Below are positions 23,277 through 31,084 of a stretch of 64,000 nucleotides of DNA, piece after piece. Source of the stretch: Amycolatopsis sp. MtRt-6. Its GTDB lineage: Bacteria > Actinomycetota > Actinomycetes > Mycobacteriales > Pseudonocardiaceae. Every line of letters begins with the position of its first letter. Within the stretch, counting starts at the first letter, position 1. The stretch lies in assembly GCF_017308975.1 (NCBI RefSeq), contig NZ_JADWPD010000020.1, positions 124,001 through 188,000 on the forward strand. Direction: 5' to 3'. Made by a program: the position numbers and the translations under genes. The notes below the pieces were generated by a model. It was not told the DNA's origin. It searched no databases and saw nothing but the letters and a program-made list of their open reading frames with translations.

Positions 23277-24584
23277 ATGCTGGGCCTTCGCCTGCCCGCG
23301 AAACCCGCCGTTCAGCGCGCCGTCCGGCTGACCTACGGGTTCCAGTTCTTCTTCGGCCTGCTCCTGTGGGTGCCGATCTTCTACTCGTACCAGAAGCTCG
23401 CCGGGCTGTCCGACGGCGAGATCTTCGGCATCCAGAGCATCTACTACGTCGTGTTCTGCCTGCTGGAGATCCCGACCGGGATCATCGCCGACCGGTTTGA
23501 TTACCGCACCTCGCTGGCGGCGGGCGCCGGGGTGCTGGTGGCGGCCAACCTGGTGCCGGTGTTCCTGGCCTCGTACGCGGGGTTCCTGACGCACTTCGTC
23601 CTGATCGCCCTGGCGCGCTCGCTGGTGTCCGGCGCGCAGAGCGCGTACCTGTACGAGTACCTGAACGCTTCCGGCGCCGGGGAACACTACCTGCGCGTGG
23701 AAGGCGTCGGCCGCGCGTACAGCCTGGTCGGCAAGATCGTGTTCTGGCCGGTGATCGGCCTGCTGATGACGTGGAGCCTCCCCTCCCCGTACTGGCTGAC
23801 GGCGATCAACGCGGGCGTCGCGCTGGTGTTCGCGGGCAAGCTCCCCCCGATCCCCGGCGGCCGCCGGGTGACCGACAAGACGGCGTCGCTGCTGGCAGGA
23901 GTCGGCGGCGCGCTGTGGACGCTGCGCACGTCCCGGTGGCTGGTGCTGCTGATGGTGCAGGGCGTCGCGATGTTCACGCTGGTCCGGATCTGCCAGGTGA
24001 ACCTGTTCCAGCCGATCCTGGAGTCGAAGGCGCTCTCGGTGAACTGGTTCGGCGCGGTCCTGGCCGCGATGACGGTGTTCGAGGCCCTGGGCGCGGCCCG
24101 CCCCCACCGCCTCCGCCGCGCGATCGGCCCGGTGGGGTCGGTGTTCACGCTGACGATCGTGATGGCGCTGTGCCTCGGCGTGATCGTGTTCGTGGGCGCC
24201 GTCCCGGCGGTGGTGCTGTTGTGCGTGTTCGCGGTGGCGACGGGGATCGCGTTCCCGGTCCAGAAGCAGCTGCTGAACGACTCCATCCCGGACTCCCGCC
24301 ACCGCGCGACCCTGCTGTCCATGGAGTCCATTGTGGACAGGGCGGCGTGCGCACTGGTCGCGGTGGCACTGGGCGCGTCCCTGTCGGCCGGCCGGCTGAA
24401 CGAGTTCCTGGTGCTGACGGCCGTGGTGACGTGCGTCGCGATGGGGGTGCTCGCGGTGCTGCTGCTGGCGGTCCGCAAGCACCGCTCGGACCGCCGCCAC
24501 CCGGTCCGGCGGGAGACGGTGTCCGCCACTTCCCTCTGCCGCCGCCACCCCGGTCATGGTGTTCAAGCTCGAAGTTCGAGATGA
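23277..24584 (+). CDS. MFS transporter (paired with the dikinase-like gene)
   Basis: Membrane protein of 435 aa with about 12 hydrophobic spans, starting MLGLRLPAKPAVQRAVRLTY behind GGGAG. The first-half loop ADRFDYRTSLAAG is the cytoplasmic MFS motif-A-like turn after the second helix, and the EIPTGIIADR segment is typical of major-facilitator sugar or drug carriers. It follows the dikinase-like gene closely, so the transported compound may be the dikinase substrate or product. The last ~25 residues are Arg/Ser/His-rich and may be read past the ancestral end. Confidence 0.85.
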   Translation: MLGLRLPAKPAVQRAVRLTYGFQFFFGLLLWVPIFYSYQKLAGLSDGEIFGIQSIYYVVFCLLEIPTGIIADRFDYRTSLAAGAGVLVAANLVPVFLASYAGFLTHFVLIALARSLVSGAQSAYLYEYLNASGAGEHYLRVEGVGRAYSLVGKIVFWPVIGLLMTWSLPSPYWLTAINAGVALVFAGKLPPIPGGRRVTDKTASLLAGVGGALWTLRTSRWLVLLMVQGVAMFTLVRICQVNLFQPILESKALSVNWFGAVLAAMTVFEALGAARPHRLRRAIGPVGSVFTLTIVMALCLGVIVFVGAVPAVVLLCVFAVATGIAFPVQKQLLNDSIPDSRHRATLLSMESIVDRAACALVAVALGASLSAGRLNEFLVLTAVVTCVAMGVLAVLLLAVRKHRSDRRHPVRRETVSATSLCRRHPGHGVQARSSR

Positions 24585-24591
24585 TCCGGCC

Positions 24592-25584
24592 ATGTCGGCG
24601 CCAGGACAAATCCTTCCGATGGGCTTCGGGTTCCGGCCGTATCGCGGCGACGAAGACCACGGCCTGATGGCCGCGGTGCGGCGGGGCTGCGCTGAACGGG
24701 ACCGGATAGACGCCGATTCGGTGGTGGACGGGCTCCCGACAGCGGCCGAGATCGCCGAAGCCTCTGCCCACCTGGAAGAGCCGTCCGAGAACCAGATCCT
24801 GGTGGTGCGCGACGGGAGCGTGGTCGGCTACGCGACGATCCGGTGGTGGCAGGAGCGGGACGGCACGTGGCTGTACCTGCACCGCGGCTACCTCTTACCC
24901 GGACACCGCCGTCAGGGCGTCGGCTCAGCCATGCTGGGCTGGGCCGAAGAGCGGATCCGCTGGCTCGTCGAACGGCACGGAACGGCCCGCACGGCGGTGC
25001 TCGGCGCGAACGCCATGGCCACCGAACAGGACGCCACGGCGCTCCTGCTCGCAGCCGGCTACCGACGTGTCTTCAGCCTGGTCGAGCTGAAGCTGGACGA
25101 TCTGCGGCGGTGGTCCGAGCCTGGCAGCGAACTGCCGGCCGGGATACGGACGGGCCCGATCGGGACCAGCCACTACCGTGCCGCCTGGCGGACGGTCGTC
25201 GATGCGTATGCGGATGTCGGTTCCACTCGGCAACAGGCTTTCCGGGACTTCGTCGATACCGCTGACCCGGCGTGCTGGAGAGCGGCTTGGAACGAGCAGG
25301 ACATGGTCGGTGTCGCCCTCTGCGCCGTTCGCCGTCACCACCGCACTGTGGGCGAGGTCGAAGAGCTGAGTGTCCGGACGGACCAGCGACGCCGGGGAAT
25401 CGGCCGGGTCCTGCTGCTGGAGGGGCTGCGAAGTCTTCGCGAGCAGGGTGCAGCGACTGCGCGGCTGTTCACGGGCACGGCAAATCCGCACCGGTCCTAT
25501 GATCTCTACGAGAGCGTGGGGTTCCGGCGGCAGAACGAGTACGTCCGTTACCGCAAGCCGCTTGCGGCGGTCGTCAGTCGATGA
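24592..25584 (+). CDS. GNAT acetyltransferase with two tandem GNAT domains
   Basis: Protein of 330 aa. The N-terminal GNAT half has the acetyl-CoA loop LLPGHRRQGVGSAML (about residues 100-115). The C-terminal half has VRTDQRRRGIGRVLLLEGL (about 260-280) and ends in YESVGFRRQNEYVRYRKP. Both halves keep the Q/R-x-x-G-x-G/A pyrophosphate motif. This is the mycothiol-synthase-like tandem-GNAT arrangement, but the substrate is not evident. I prefer the ATG at 24592, 7 bp past the MFS stop; an in-frame ATG at 24556 would overlap it. A 13-bp palindrome CTCGAAGTTCGAG (24568-24580) lies just upstream. The 3' end overlaps convergent recX by 11 bp. Confidence 0.85.
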   Translation: MSAPGQILPMGFGFRPYRGDEDHGLMAAVRRGCAERDRIDADSVVDGLPTAAEIAEASAHLEEPSENQILVVRDGSVVGYATIRWWQERDGTWLYLHRGYLLPGHRRQGVGSAMLGWAEERIRWLVERHGTARTAVLGANAMATEQDATALLLAAGYRRVFSLVELKLDDLRRWSEPGSELPAGIRTGPIGTSHYRAAWRTVVDAYADVGSTRQQAFRDFVDTADPACWRAAWNEQDMVGVALCAVRRHHRTVGEVEELSVRTDQRRRGIGRVLLLEGLRSLREQGAATARLFTGTANPHRSYDLYESVGFRRQNEYVRYRKPLAAVVSR

Positions 25585-26119
25585 CGGCGTCGTCGAGCAG
25601 GGTGGACTCCGCGCCGTACGCGCGGAGCTCCTCCCTGATCACGGTGTAGGCGAGCCCTTGCGGGTAGCCCTTGCGCGCGAGGAAGCCGAGCAGCCGCCGC
25701 AGGGCGGTCTGTTCGTCGACGTTGCCGAGCGAGCCGAGGCGCTTGCGGACCAGTTCCCTGGCCATCTGCTCTTCGGACTCGCGGTCGACCTCGCCGGCCG
25801 CCTGCGCGGCGACCTCGCCGTCGACGCCCTTGCGCCGCAGCTCGGCCACCAGCGCGGTGCGGGACAGGCCCTGGTTCGCGTGCCGGGACTTCACCCACAG
25901 TTCCGCGAACTCCGCGTCGTTGACCAGCCCGGCCCGGTCGAGCTTGCCGAGCAGGGCCTCGCTGGTCTCCTCGTCGAACCCCTTGCGGTGCAACGCCTGC
26001 CGCAGTTCTTCCTGAGTACGCGGCCGGGCGGCCAGGAGATCGAAGCAGATCTCCTTGGCCTTCTTGTACCGCTCCTCAGGAGGAAGCTCGGCCGGCGGCA
26101 CCTTGGGCGCCCTGGCCAC
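25574..26119 (-). CDS. recX: RecX, regulator of RecA
   Basis: Small helical protein of 181 aa that binds RecA filaments and limits strand exchange. The three-helix repeats include CFDLLAARPRTQEELRQAL, AEFAELWVKSRH and LRRLLGFLARKGY. The GTG at 26119 follows GAGGAG; the frame remains open upstream through a palindromic element but without coding character. It lies directly downstream of recA in the conserved actinobacterial order, separated by about 175 bp holding the GC-rich repeat. Confidence 0.93.
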   Translation of the reverse strand: MARAPKVPPAELPPEERYKKAKEICFDLLAARPRTQEELRQALHRKGFDEETSEALLGKLDRAGLVNDAEFAELWVKSRHANQGLSRTALVAELRRKGVDGEVAAQAAGEVDRESEEQMARELVRKRLGSLGNVDEQTALRRLLGFLARKGYPQGLAYTVIREELRAYGAESTLLDDAVID

Positions 26120-26183
26120 CTCGATCACTCCTCGTTTCACACCAACCCGCGCCCGAAGTCGAAAGGCGACCACGGCCGGGGGT

Positions 26184-26229
26184 CCAGGGGGCTTGCCCCC
26201 TGGCGGGGGTCCGGGGGTTCGACCCCCGG
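26184..26229. repeat. Paired GC-rich palindromes between recA and recX
   Basis: CCAGGGGGC-TT-GCCCCCTGG (26184-26203) is followed by CCGGGGGT-TCG-ACCCCCGG (26211-26229). The same style of paired palindrome with GGGGG/CCCCC recurs at 56331-56374. It resembles dispersed intergenic repeats seen in actinomycetes and may attenuate or process the recA-recX message. Confidence 0.65.
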
Positions 26230-26295
26230 GAGACACGGCGGCGGGGATCAGGCGAGCGCACTTCGCGAGCAGACCTCTCCCATCCCCGCCGCCCC

Positions 26296-27342
26296 TCAGA
26301 AGTCGACCGGCGCCGGAACCGCGTCGACGGCTGCCGCGTCGAGCTGCGGGCCGATGCCGAGCTTCTCCTTGATCCGCTTCTCGATCTCGTTGGCGATGTC
26401 CGGGTTCTCGCGCAGGAACCGGCGCGCGTTCTCCTTGCCCTGGCCGAGCTGGTCGCCCTCGTAGGTGTACCAGGCGCCCGACTTGCGCACGATGGCCTGG
26501 TCGACACCCATGTCGATCAGCGAGCCCTCACGGGAGATGCCCTGGCCGTACAGGATGTCGAACTCGGCCTGCTTGAAGGGCGGGGCCACCTTGTTCTTGA
26601 CGACCTTGACGCGGGTGCGGTTACCGACCGCCTCGCCGGCGTCCTTCATCGTCTCGATGCGGCGCACGTCCAGGCGGACCGACGCGTAGAACTTCAGCGC
26701 CTTACCACCGGTGGTGGTCTCCGGGGAGCCGAACATGACGCCGACCTTCTCGCGGAGCTGGTTGATGAAGATCGCGGTGGTGCCGGAGTTGGACAGCGCA
26801 CCGGTGATCTTCCGCAGCGCCTGGCTCATCAGGCGGGCCTGGAGACCGACGTGCGAGTCACCCATCTCGCCTTCGATTTCCGCGCGCGGCACGAGGGCGG
26901 CCACGGAGTCGATGACGAGGATGTCGAGCGCGCCGGAGCGGATCAGCATGTCCGCGATCTCGAGGGCCTGCTCACCGGTGTCCGGCTGGGAGACGAGCAG
27001 CGCGTCGGTGTCGACGCCGAGGGCCTTGGCGTACTCCGGGTCGAGCGCGTGCTCGGCGTCGATGAACGCCGCGATGCCGCCGGCGCGCTGTGCGTTCGCG
27101 ACCGCGTGCAGGGCGACCGTCGTCTTACCGGAGGATTCCGGGCCGTAGATCTCGACGACGCGGCCGCGGGGCAGCCCGCCGATGCCGAGCGCGACGTCGA
27201 GGGCGATCGAGCCGGTGGGGATCACGGCGATGGGCGGCCGGGTGTCCTCGCCGAGGCGCATCACCGAACCCTTGCCGTACTGCTTGTCGATCTGCGCGAG
27301 CGCGAGCTCGAGCGCCTTGTCCTTGTCGGGTGCTGCAGGCAT
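26296..27342 (-). CDS. recA: RecA recombinase
   Basis: DNA-dependent ATPase of 348 aa that forms filaments on single-stranded DNA for recombination and LexA cleavage. Walker A GPESSGKT is at about residues 67-74, Walker B LVIDSVAALVP near 140-150, and loop L2 region GVMFGSPETTTGGKALKFYA near 195-215. No intein is present. The ATG at 27342 follows GAGGTGG. A LexA box sits about 150 bp upstream. Confidence 0.98.
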   Translation of the reverse strand: MPAAPDKDKALELALAQIDKQYGKGSVMRLGEDTRPPIAVIPTGSIALDVALGIGGLPRGRVVEIYGPESSGKTTVALHAVANAQRAGGIAAFIDAEHALDPEYAKALGVDTDALLVSQPDTGEQALEIADMLIRSGALDILVIDSVAALVPRAEIEGEMGDSHVGLQARLMSQALRKITGALSNSGTTAIFINQLREKVGVMFGSPETTTGGKALKFYASVRLDVRRIETMKDAGEAVGNRTRVKVVKNKVAPPFKQAEFDILYGQGISREGSLIDMGVDQAIVRKSGAWYTYEGDQLGQGKENARRFLRENPDIANEIEKRIKEKLGIGPQLDAAAVDAVPAPVDF

Positions 27343-27485
27343 GGAAAGTCCACCTCGCTGGTCGGAGCCCCGTCGAGGGCTCTCTGTGTCGGTTCTTCAG
27401 CTGTCCGGTCCGACGCTAGCGGCGGGGACCGACAATTCCAGGCGCGGCGCCCAATCTGTGGATCGCTGGACCCGATGTGGACAAC

Positions 27486-27507
27486 ACCATAGACGAACAC
27501 CTGTTCG
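27486..27507 (-). promoter_or_regulatory. LexA (SOS) box and -10 element of recA
   Basis: CGAACACCTGTTCG at 27494-27507 contains GAAC-N4-GTTC, the actinobacterial LexA site. On the minus strand TATGGT (27491-27486) is a fitting -10 two bases beyond the box. This predicts repression by LexA and induction by DNA damage; the leader would be about 140 nt. Confidence 0.8.
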
Positions 27508-27580
27508 AGGTCGGCAGCGACACACCCTTGCGGTAGGATTTTCGCCCGCCCGGGTCGGTGCCCGCCCGCACCACCGCAGG

Positions 27581-27775
27581 TCAGCGTCGTTCGGCCGGGA
27601 CGTCGAAGGCGTCGCAGACCTCGCGCCAGATCTCCTTCGCCGGGATTCCGGCGGTCAGCGCCTGGTCGACGGTGCGCCCACCGAGCCCGCTCAGGACGTG
27701 GTCCCTGGCCAGCACCTGAGCTCGCCCGGAGCCGAACTCCTCGGCCATCAGCCGCCGGAAAACCGTGATTCGCAT
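27581..27775 (-). CDS. DUF3046 protein upstream of recA
   Basis: Small protein of 64 aa beginning MRITVFRRLMAEEFGSGRAQ and ending AFDVPAERR. It matches DUF3046, whose genes sit next to recA in actinobacteria (Rv2738c in M. tuberculosis). Function unknown. The start is fixed by the -10 hexamer TAAAGT (27788-27783 on the minus strand) followed by 7 nt and the ATG, indicating a leaderless message. The recA promoter and LexA box lie downstream of its stop, so recA need not depend on this promoter. Confidence 0.88.
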   Translation of the reverse strand: MRITVFRRLMAEEFGSGRAQVLARDHVLSGLGGRTVDQALTAGIPAKEIWREVCDAFDVPAERR

Positions 27776-27782
27776 CGGGTCC

Positions 27783-27788
27783 ACTTTA
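27783..27788 (-). promoter_or_regulatory. -10 element of the DUF3046 gene (leaderless)
   Basis: On the minus strand TAAAGT is followed by GGACCCG and then ATG, the 7-nt spacing of a leaderless start. Confidence 0.45.
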
Positions 27789-27811
27789 ACCGGCGGGCGC
27801 GGACCCACCGG

Positions 27812-29650
27812 CTACTGACCCGGCTGGACGCTCGCCTCGAAGTAGTCGGCCAGCGTGCCGGGCGTGGTCGCCGCCGCCTGCTCACTCGTGTTCAGCTGGT
27901 AGATGAACCCGGCCAGCGGCCGGTCCGACACCGTGAACACGAGCACGGCCGACGTCTTCCCCGCGGCCGACGAGTAGTGCCCCTTCAGCCCGTTGCCGCC
28001 CCAGTCGGCCTCGGTGCGGTCGCCGCCCGCCGAAGCGAGCAGGCCGTCGGTGTACTGCTTGAGCACGTCGGCGTTGTCGCCGTGGACGTAGGTCACCTGG
28101 GTGCCCGCGCGGCCCGGCGCGGAGCAGGTCGAGGCGGCGCCCAGGCGCTGCGCCGGCGCCGCCGGCCCGTTGCCCATGCCCGGCTTGCAGTCGCCGGTGT
28201 CGGCGATCTTCCCGGCGAGCTGGCGCAGGCAGCCGGTGAAGCCCTTGTCGTCCGCCTGGCCCGGCGTCTTGCACTGGTCCGCGGTGTAGGTCGTCACCGA
28301 AGACGACGACGTGAGGAAGATCGTGAGGCCCGCCGCGAGCGCCACGACGACCGCCGCCGCGATCCCGATCAGCAGCTTCTTCTTCCCGCGAGGCTCGGCC
28401 TTCTCCGGCGCCGGCGAGTACGCCGGGAAGTTCGACGGCATCGGCTGCGGGCCGCTAGGCGGGAAGTTCGACGGCGCGTACCCCGGGTACTGCGGCGGAG
28501 GTGGCGGCGCGTACTGCGGGCGGTGCGGCGGGGCTCCCGCGGCCACCGCGCCTTCGACGTTCTGGGTGCGCGCGCCCAGCCCGTCGCGGGCCACGTGCTG
28601 CGCGCCGAGCGCGACGGCGGTCTCCGGCTGGTCGAGGCTGCCCGGCACGACGCCGAGCTTCTCCGCGATCATCGTGCCGACCAGCGGCAGCCTGCTCGAC
28701 CCGCCGACGAGGTAGATACCGGCCAGCCGGTCCGGGGTCAGCCCCGACGACCGCAGCGTCCGCGACAGCAGCTCGACGCTGCGCAGCATCGCGGGGCGGA
28801 CCAGGCCCTCCAGCTCGCCGCGCGTGACCAGGACGTCCTTGAACGGCTCGGGCATCGGCACCTCGGTCTGCGGGTGCCGCGACAGGGCCTCCTTGGCCGC
28901 CTTGACGTCCTCCTGCAGCGCGCGCCGGGTGCGCCGGTCGCCGGTGGACTCCGGGCGCAGCAGCCGCTGCCAGCGCTGCGGGTCGGAGTGCGAGACCTCG
29001 CGCCCGACGTGCACCATCAGCGCCTGGTCGACGTCGAGGCCGCCGAGGTCGGGCAGGCCGTCCTCGGCGAGCACGGTGAACCCGTTCTGGGTGGCGCCGA
29101 CGACCGCGACGTCGAAGGTGCCCGCGCCCAGGTCGTAGACGGCGAGCGCCTGGCCGGGCGCGAGCGACTTGCCGGGGAAGGACGCGAAGTGCGCCGCGGC
29201 GGCCACCGGCTCGGGGACCAGCAGGATGTTCGGGCCCATCCCGGCGAGCCGGGCGGCGGACATCAGCACGTTGCGGCGGGTCTGGCCCCACTGCGCGGGG
29301 TGGGTCAGCCGGACCTCGTCGGGCTGCTCGCCGCCGAGCTGGCGGGAGGTCTCTTCGAGCACGCGGCGCAGGATGGCGGCCAGCGCGTCGGTCACCGGGA
29401 CGACGTCGGTGCCGAGCAGCAGGGTCTGCTCGTCGATGCGGCGCTTCGGGTTGGGCTCGAAGCGCGTCGGGTCGAGCCGGGCGCGGCGCTCGGCGTCGCG
29501 GCCGACCATGATCGTGCCCTCTTCGGTGGCGAACACCGCCGACGGCATGTTGGCCGAGCCGTCCACTTCGACGACCCGGGGCGGCATCCCGTGCGCCGAA
29601 AGCACGGCGACGGTGTTCGACGTCCCCAGGTCCACCGACAGGATCCGCAC
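27812..29650 (-). CDS. Membrane-anchored Hsp70-family protein with extracytoplasmic C-terminal domain
   Basis: Protein of 612 aa. The N-terminal Hsp70/actin-type ATPase (about 1-375) has VDLGTSNTVAV (phosphate 1), VYDLGAGTFDVAVVG (phosphate 2) and GIYLVGGSSRLPLVG (adenosine). There is no Hsp70 substrate-binding domain. Instead a Pro-rich linker (PQYAPPPPPQYPGYAPSN) is followed by a basic stop (GKKK), one transmembrane helix (about 424-446) and a ~165-residue outer domain with four Cys. So ATPase inside, sensor or structural domain outside. Starts at the GTG at 29650 behind AAGGGGAG. Actinomycete genomes carry several such proteins of unknown role. Confidence 0.88.
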   Translation of the reverse strand: MRILSVDLGTSNTVAVLSAHGMPPRVVEVDGSANMPSAVFATEEGTIMVGRDAERRARLDPTRFEPNPKRRIDEQTLLLGTDVVPVTDALAAILRRVLEETSRQLGGEQPDEVRLTHPAQWGQTRRNVLMSAARLAGMGPNILLVPEPVAAAAHFASFPGKSLAPGQALAVYDLGAGTFDVAVVGATQNGFTVLAEDGLPDLGGLDVDQALMVHVGREVSHSDPQRWQRLLRPESTGDRRTRRALQEDVKAAKEALSRHPQTEVPMPEPFKDVLVTRGELEGLVRPAMLRSVELLSRTLRSSGLTPDRLAGIYLVGGSSRLPLVGTMIAEKLGVVPGSLDQPETAVALGAQHVARDGLGARTQNVEGAVAAGAPPHRPQYAPPPPPQYPGYAPSNFPPSGPQPMPSNFPAYSPAPEKAEPRGKKKLLIGIAAAVVVALAAGLTIFLTSSSSVTTYTADQCKTPGQADDKGFTGCLRQLAGKIADTGDCKPGMGNGPAAPAQRLGAASTCSAPGRAGTQVTYVHGDNADVLKQYTDGLLASAGGDRTEADWGGNGLKGHYSSAAGKTSAVLVFTVSDRPLAGFIYQLNTSEQAAATTPGTLADYFEASVQPGQ

Positions 29651-29788
29651 AGCACTCCCCTTCGCGAAAACACGCCCCGACGGCGCCCGCGGTGATGCTG
29701 CCATGCGCGCGGTCACCGTGCGTGCGGACCCGGGAAAGTCGCTGCTCCTTGACGCGGACGGTGATCAAGGTGCACGATAGTTGCACAG

Positions 29789-29801
29789 TTCGATCATCGA
29801 A
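29789..29801. promoter_or_regulatory. Candidate operator TTCGAT-C-ATCGAA before the acid-sugar operon
   Basis: A perfect 13-bp palindrome lies 33 bp before the kinase GTG and just after a -10-like GATAGT (29776-29781). The operon ends in a DeoR-type repressor gene, so this is the natural candidate for its binding site. Confidence 0.5.
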
Positions 29802-29833
29802 GTTGAAAAGACTGCGCAAGAAGGGAGGGTCCG

Positions 29834-31084
29834 GTGCCGAAACTGCTCGTCCTCGGGGACGACCTGACCGGCAGCAACGCGACCGGAGCGCTGTACGCCC
29901 GCTTCGGGCTGCGCGCGGTCTCCGTCAACGCGCCCCTGGCACCGGACGCGCCCTGCCTGCGCGCGGAAAGCGGGATCGACGCGCTGGTGGTGAACCTGGG
30001 TACCCGGCACGCCTCGCCACCACACGCCGCGCAGGCGGTGCGGGAGGCCATCGAGCTCGCCGGGCCCGTCGAGCTCACGGTGAAGCGCGTGGACACGACG
30101 CTGCGCGGCAACGTCGCCGCCGAGACCGAAGCCGTCCTCGCTTCGGCAGCGGAGGCGCGGGCCCTGGTCGTGCCGGCGTTCCCGGACGCCGGCCGGGTCA
30201 CCCTCGGCGGCCTGCACCTCGTCGACGGCGTGCCACTCGCCGAGAGCCCGGCGGCACGCGACCCGCTGGCACCGGTCGGGTCCTCGCGGGTGCGCACCCT
30301 GCTCGGGCCGACCCGCCGTGAGGTCGCCGAGCTGCCACTGGACGTCGTCGAGGCGGGCGTGGACGCGGTCGAGGCGGCCCTGCGCGCACCGGCCGGAATC
30401 GTCGTCTGCGACGCCACGACGAACCGGCACCTCACCACCGTCGCCCGGGCCGCGGCCCGGCTCGCGGCCGGTGGCACGCGGTGGATCTCGGTGGACTCCG
30501 GGCCGTTCGGCGTCCGGCTGGCCGCGGCGCTGGGCCTCGCACCCGGCCACGGCACCGTCCCACCGGTGCTGGCGGTGGTCGGCAGCATCACCGGGCAGAC
30601 CCACGACCAGCTGCTCGAGACCGAGCTGGTGCTGGACGCGCGGTACGTCGACGTCGACCCGGAGCGGCCCGACCCGGAAGCGACGGCCGCCGCGGCAGGC
30701 GAGCTGCTGGCCGCCGGGCACCGGGTGGTGGGCGTGCGGGCCCGGGCACCCGCGCCGGGAACCCCGGTCGACCCAGCGGTGGCGGCGCGACTGCCGGCCG
30801 CCCTCGGCGAGGCCGCCCGGCTGGTGCTCGGTTCGCACCGGATCGGCGGGCTCTACGCCACCGGCGGCGACATCGCCGTCGCGGTCACCAAGGCGCTCGG
30901 AGCCGAAGGCTTCGAGATCGACGCCGAAGTACTGCCTCTGGCGGTCGCCGGGCGGCTCTCCGGCGGTCCCCACGCCGGGCTGCCCTTCGCCACGAAGGGC
31001 GGCCTGATCGGTGGGAGGGACGCCGCGGTCGCTTGCCTGGAACACCTCAACCACGTCTTGGCCACCGGAAGGAAGAACCCGTGA
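29834..31084 (+). CDS. Four-carbon acid sugar kinase (DUF1537 family)
   Basis: ATP-dependent kinase of 416 aa. The N-terminal domain starts KLLVLGDDLTGSNATGALYA, whose G-D-D-x-T-G is the sugar-acid-binding signature. The C-terminal domain binds nucleotide through VVGSITGQTHDQL, YATGGDIAVAV and FATKGGLIGG. Characterised members phosphorylate D-threonate, L-threonate or D-erythronate at O4. The neighbour, a PdxA2-type dehydrogenase, favours the D-threonate to DHAP route, which needs only these two enzymes. GTG start behind GGGAGGG; the stop overlaps the next gene by 4 bp. Confidence 0.9.
   Translation: MPKLLVLGDDLTGSNATGALYARFGLRAVSVNAPLAPDAPCLRAESGIDALVVNLGTRHASPPHAAQAVREAIELAGPVELTVKRVDTTLRGNVAAETEAVLASAAEARALVVPAFPDAGRVTLGGLHLVDGVPLAESPAARDPLAPVGSSRVRTLLGPTRREVAELPLDVVEAGVDAVEAALRAPAGIVVCDATTNRHLTTVARAAARLAAGGTRWISVDSGPFGVRLAAALGLAPGHGTVPPVLAVVGSITGQTHDQLLETELVLDARYVDVDPERPDPEATAAAAGELLAAGHRVVGVRARAPAPGTPVDPAVAARLPAALGEAARLVLGSHRIGGLYATGGDIAVAVTKALGAEGFEIDAEVLPLAVAGRLSGGPHAGLPFATKGGLIGGRDAAVACLEHLNHVLATGRKNP

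Noticed and set aside
27182..29695. An 837-codon rightward open frame opposite recA, DUF3046 and the Hsp70-like gene
   Set aside because: Arg/Val/Gly-rich shadow produced by high GC; recA and the Hsp70 ATPase on the other strand are unmistakable.
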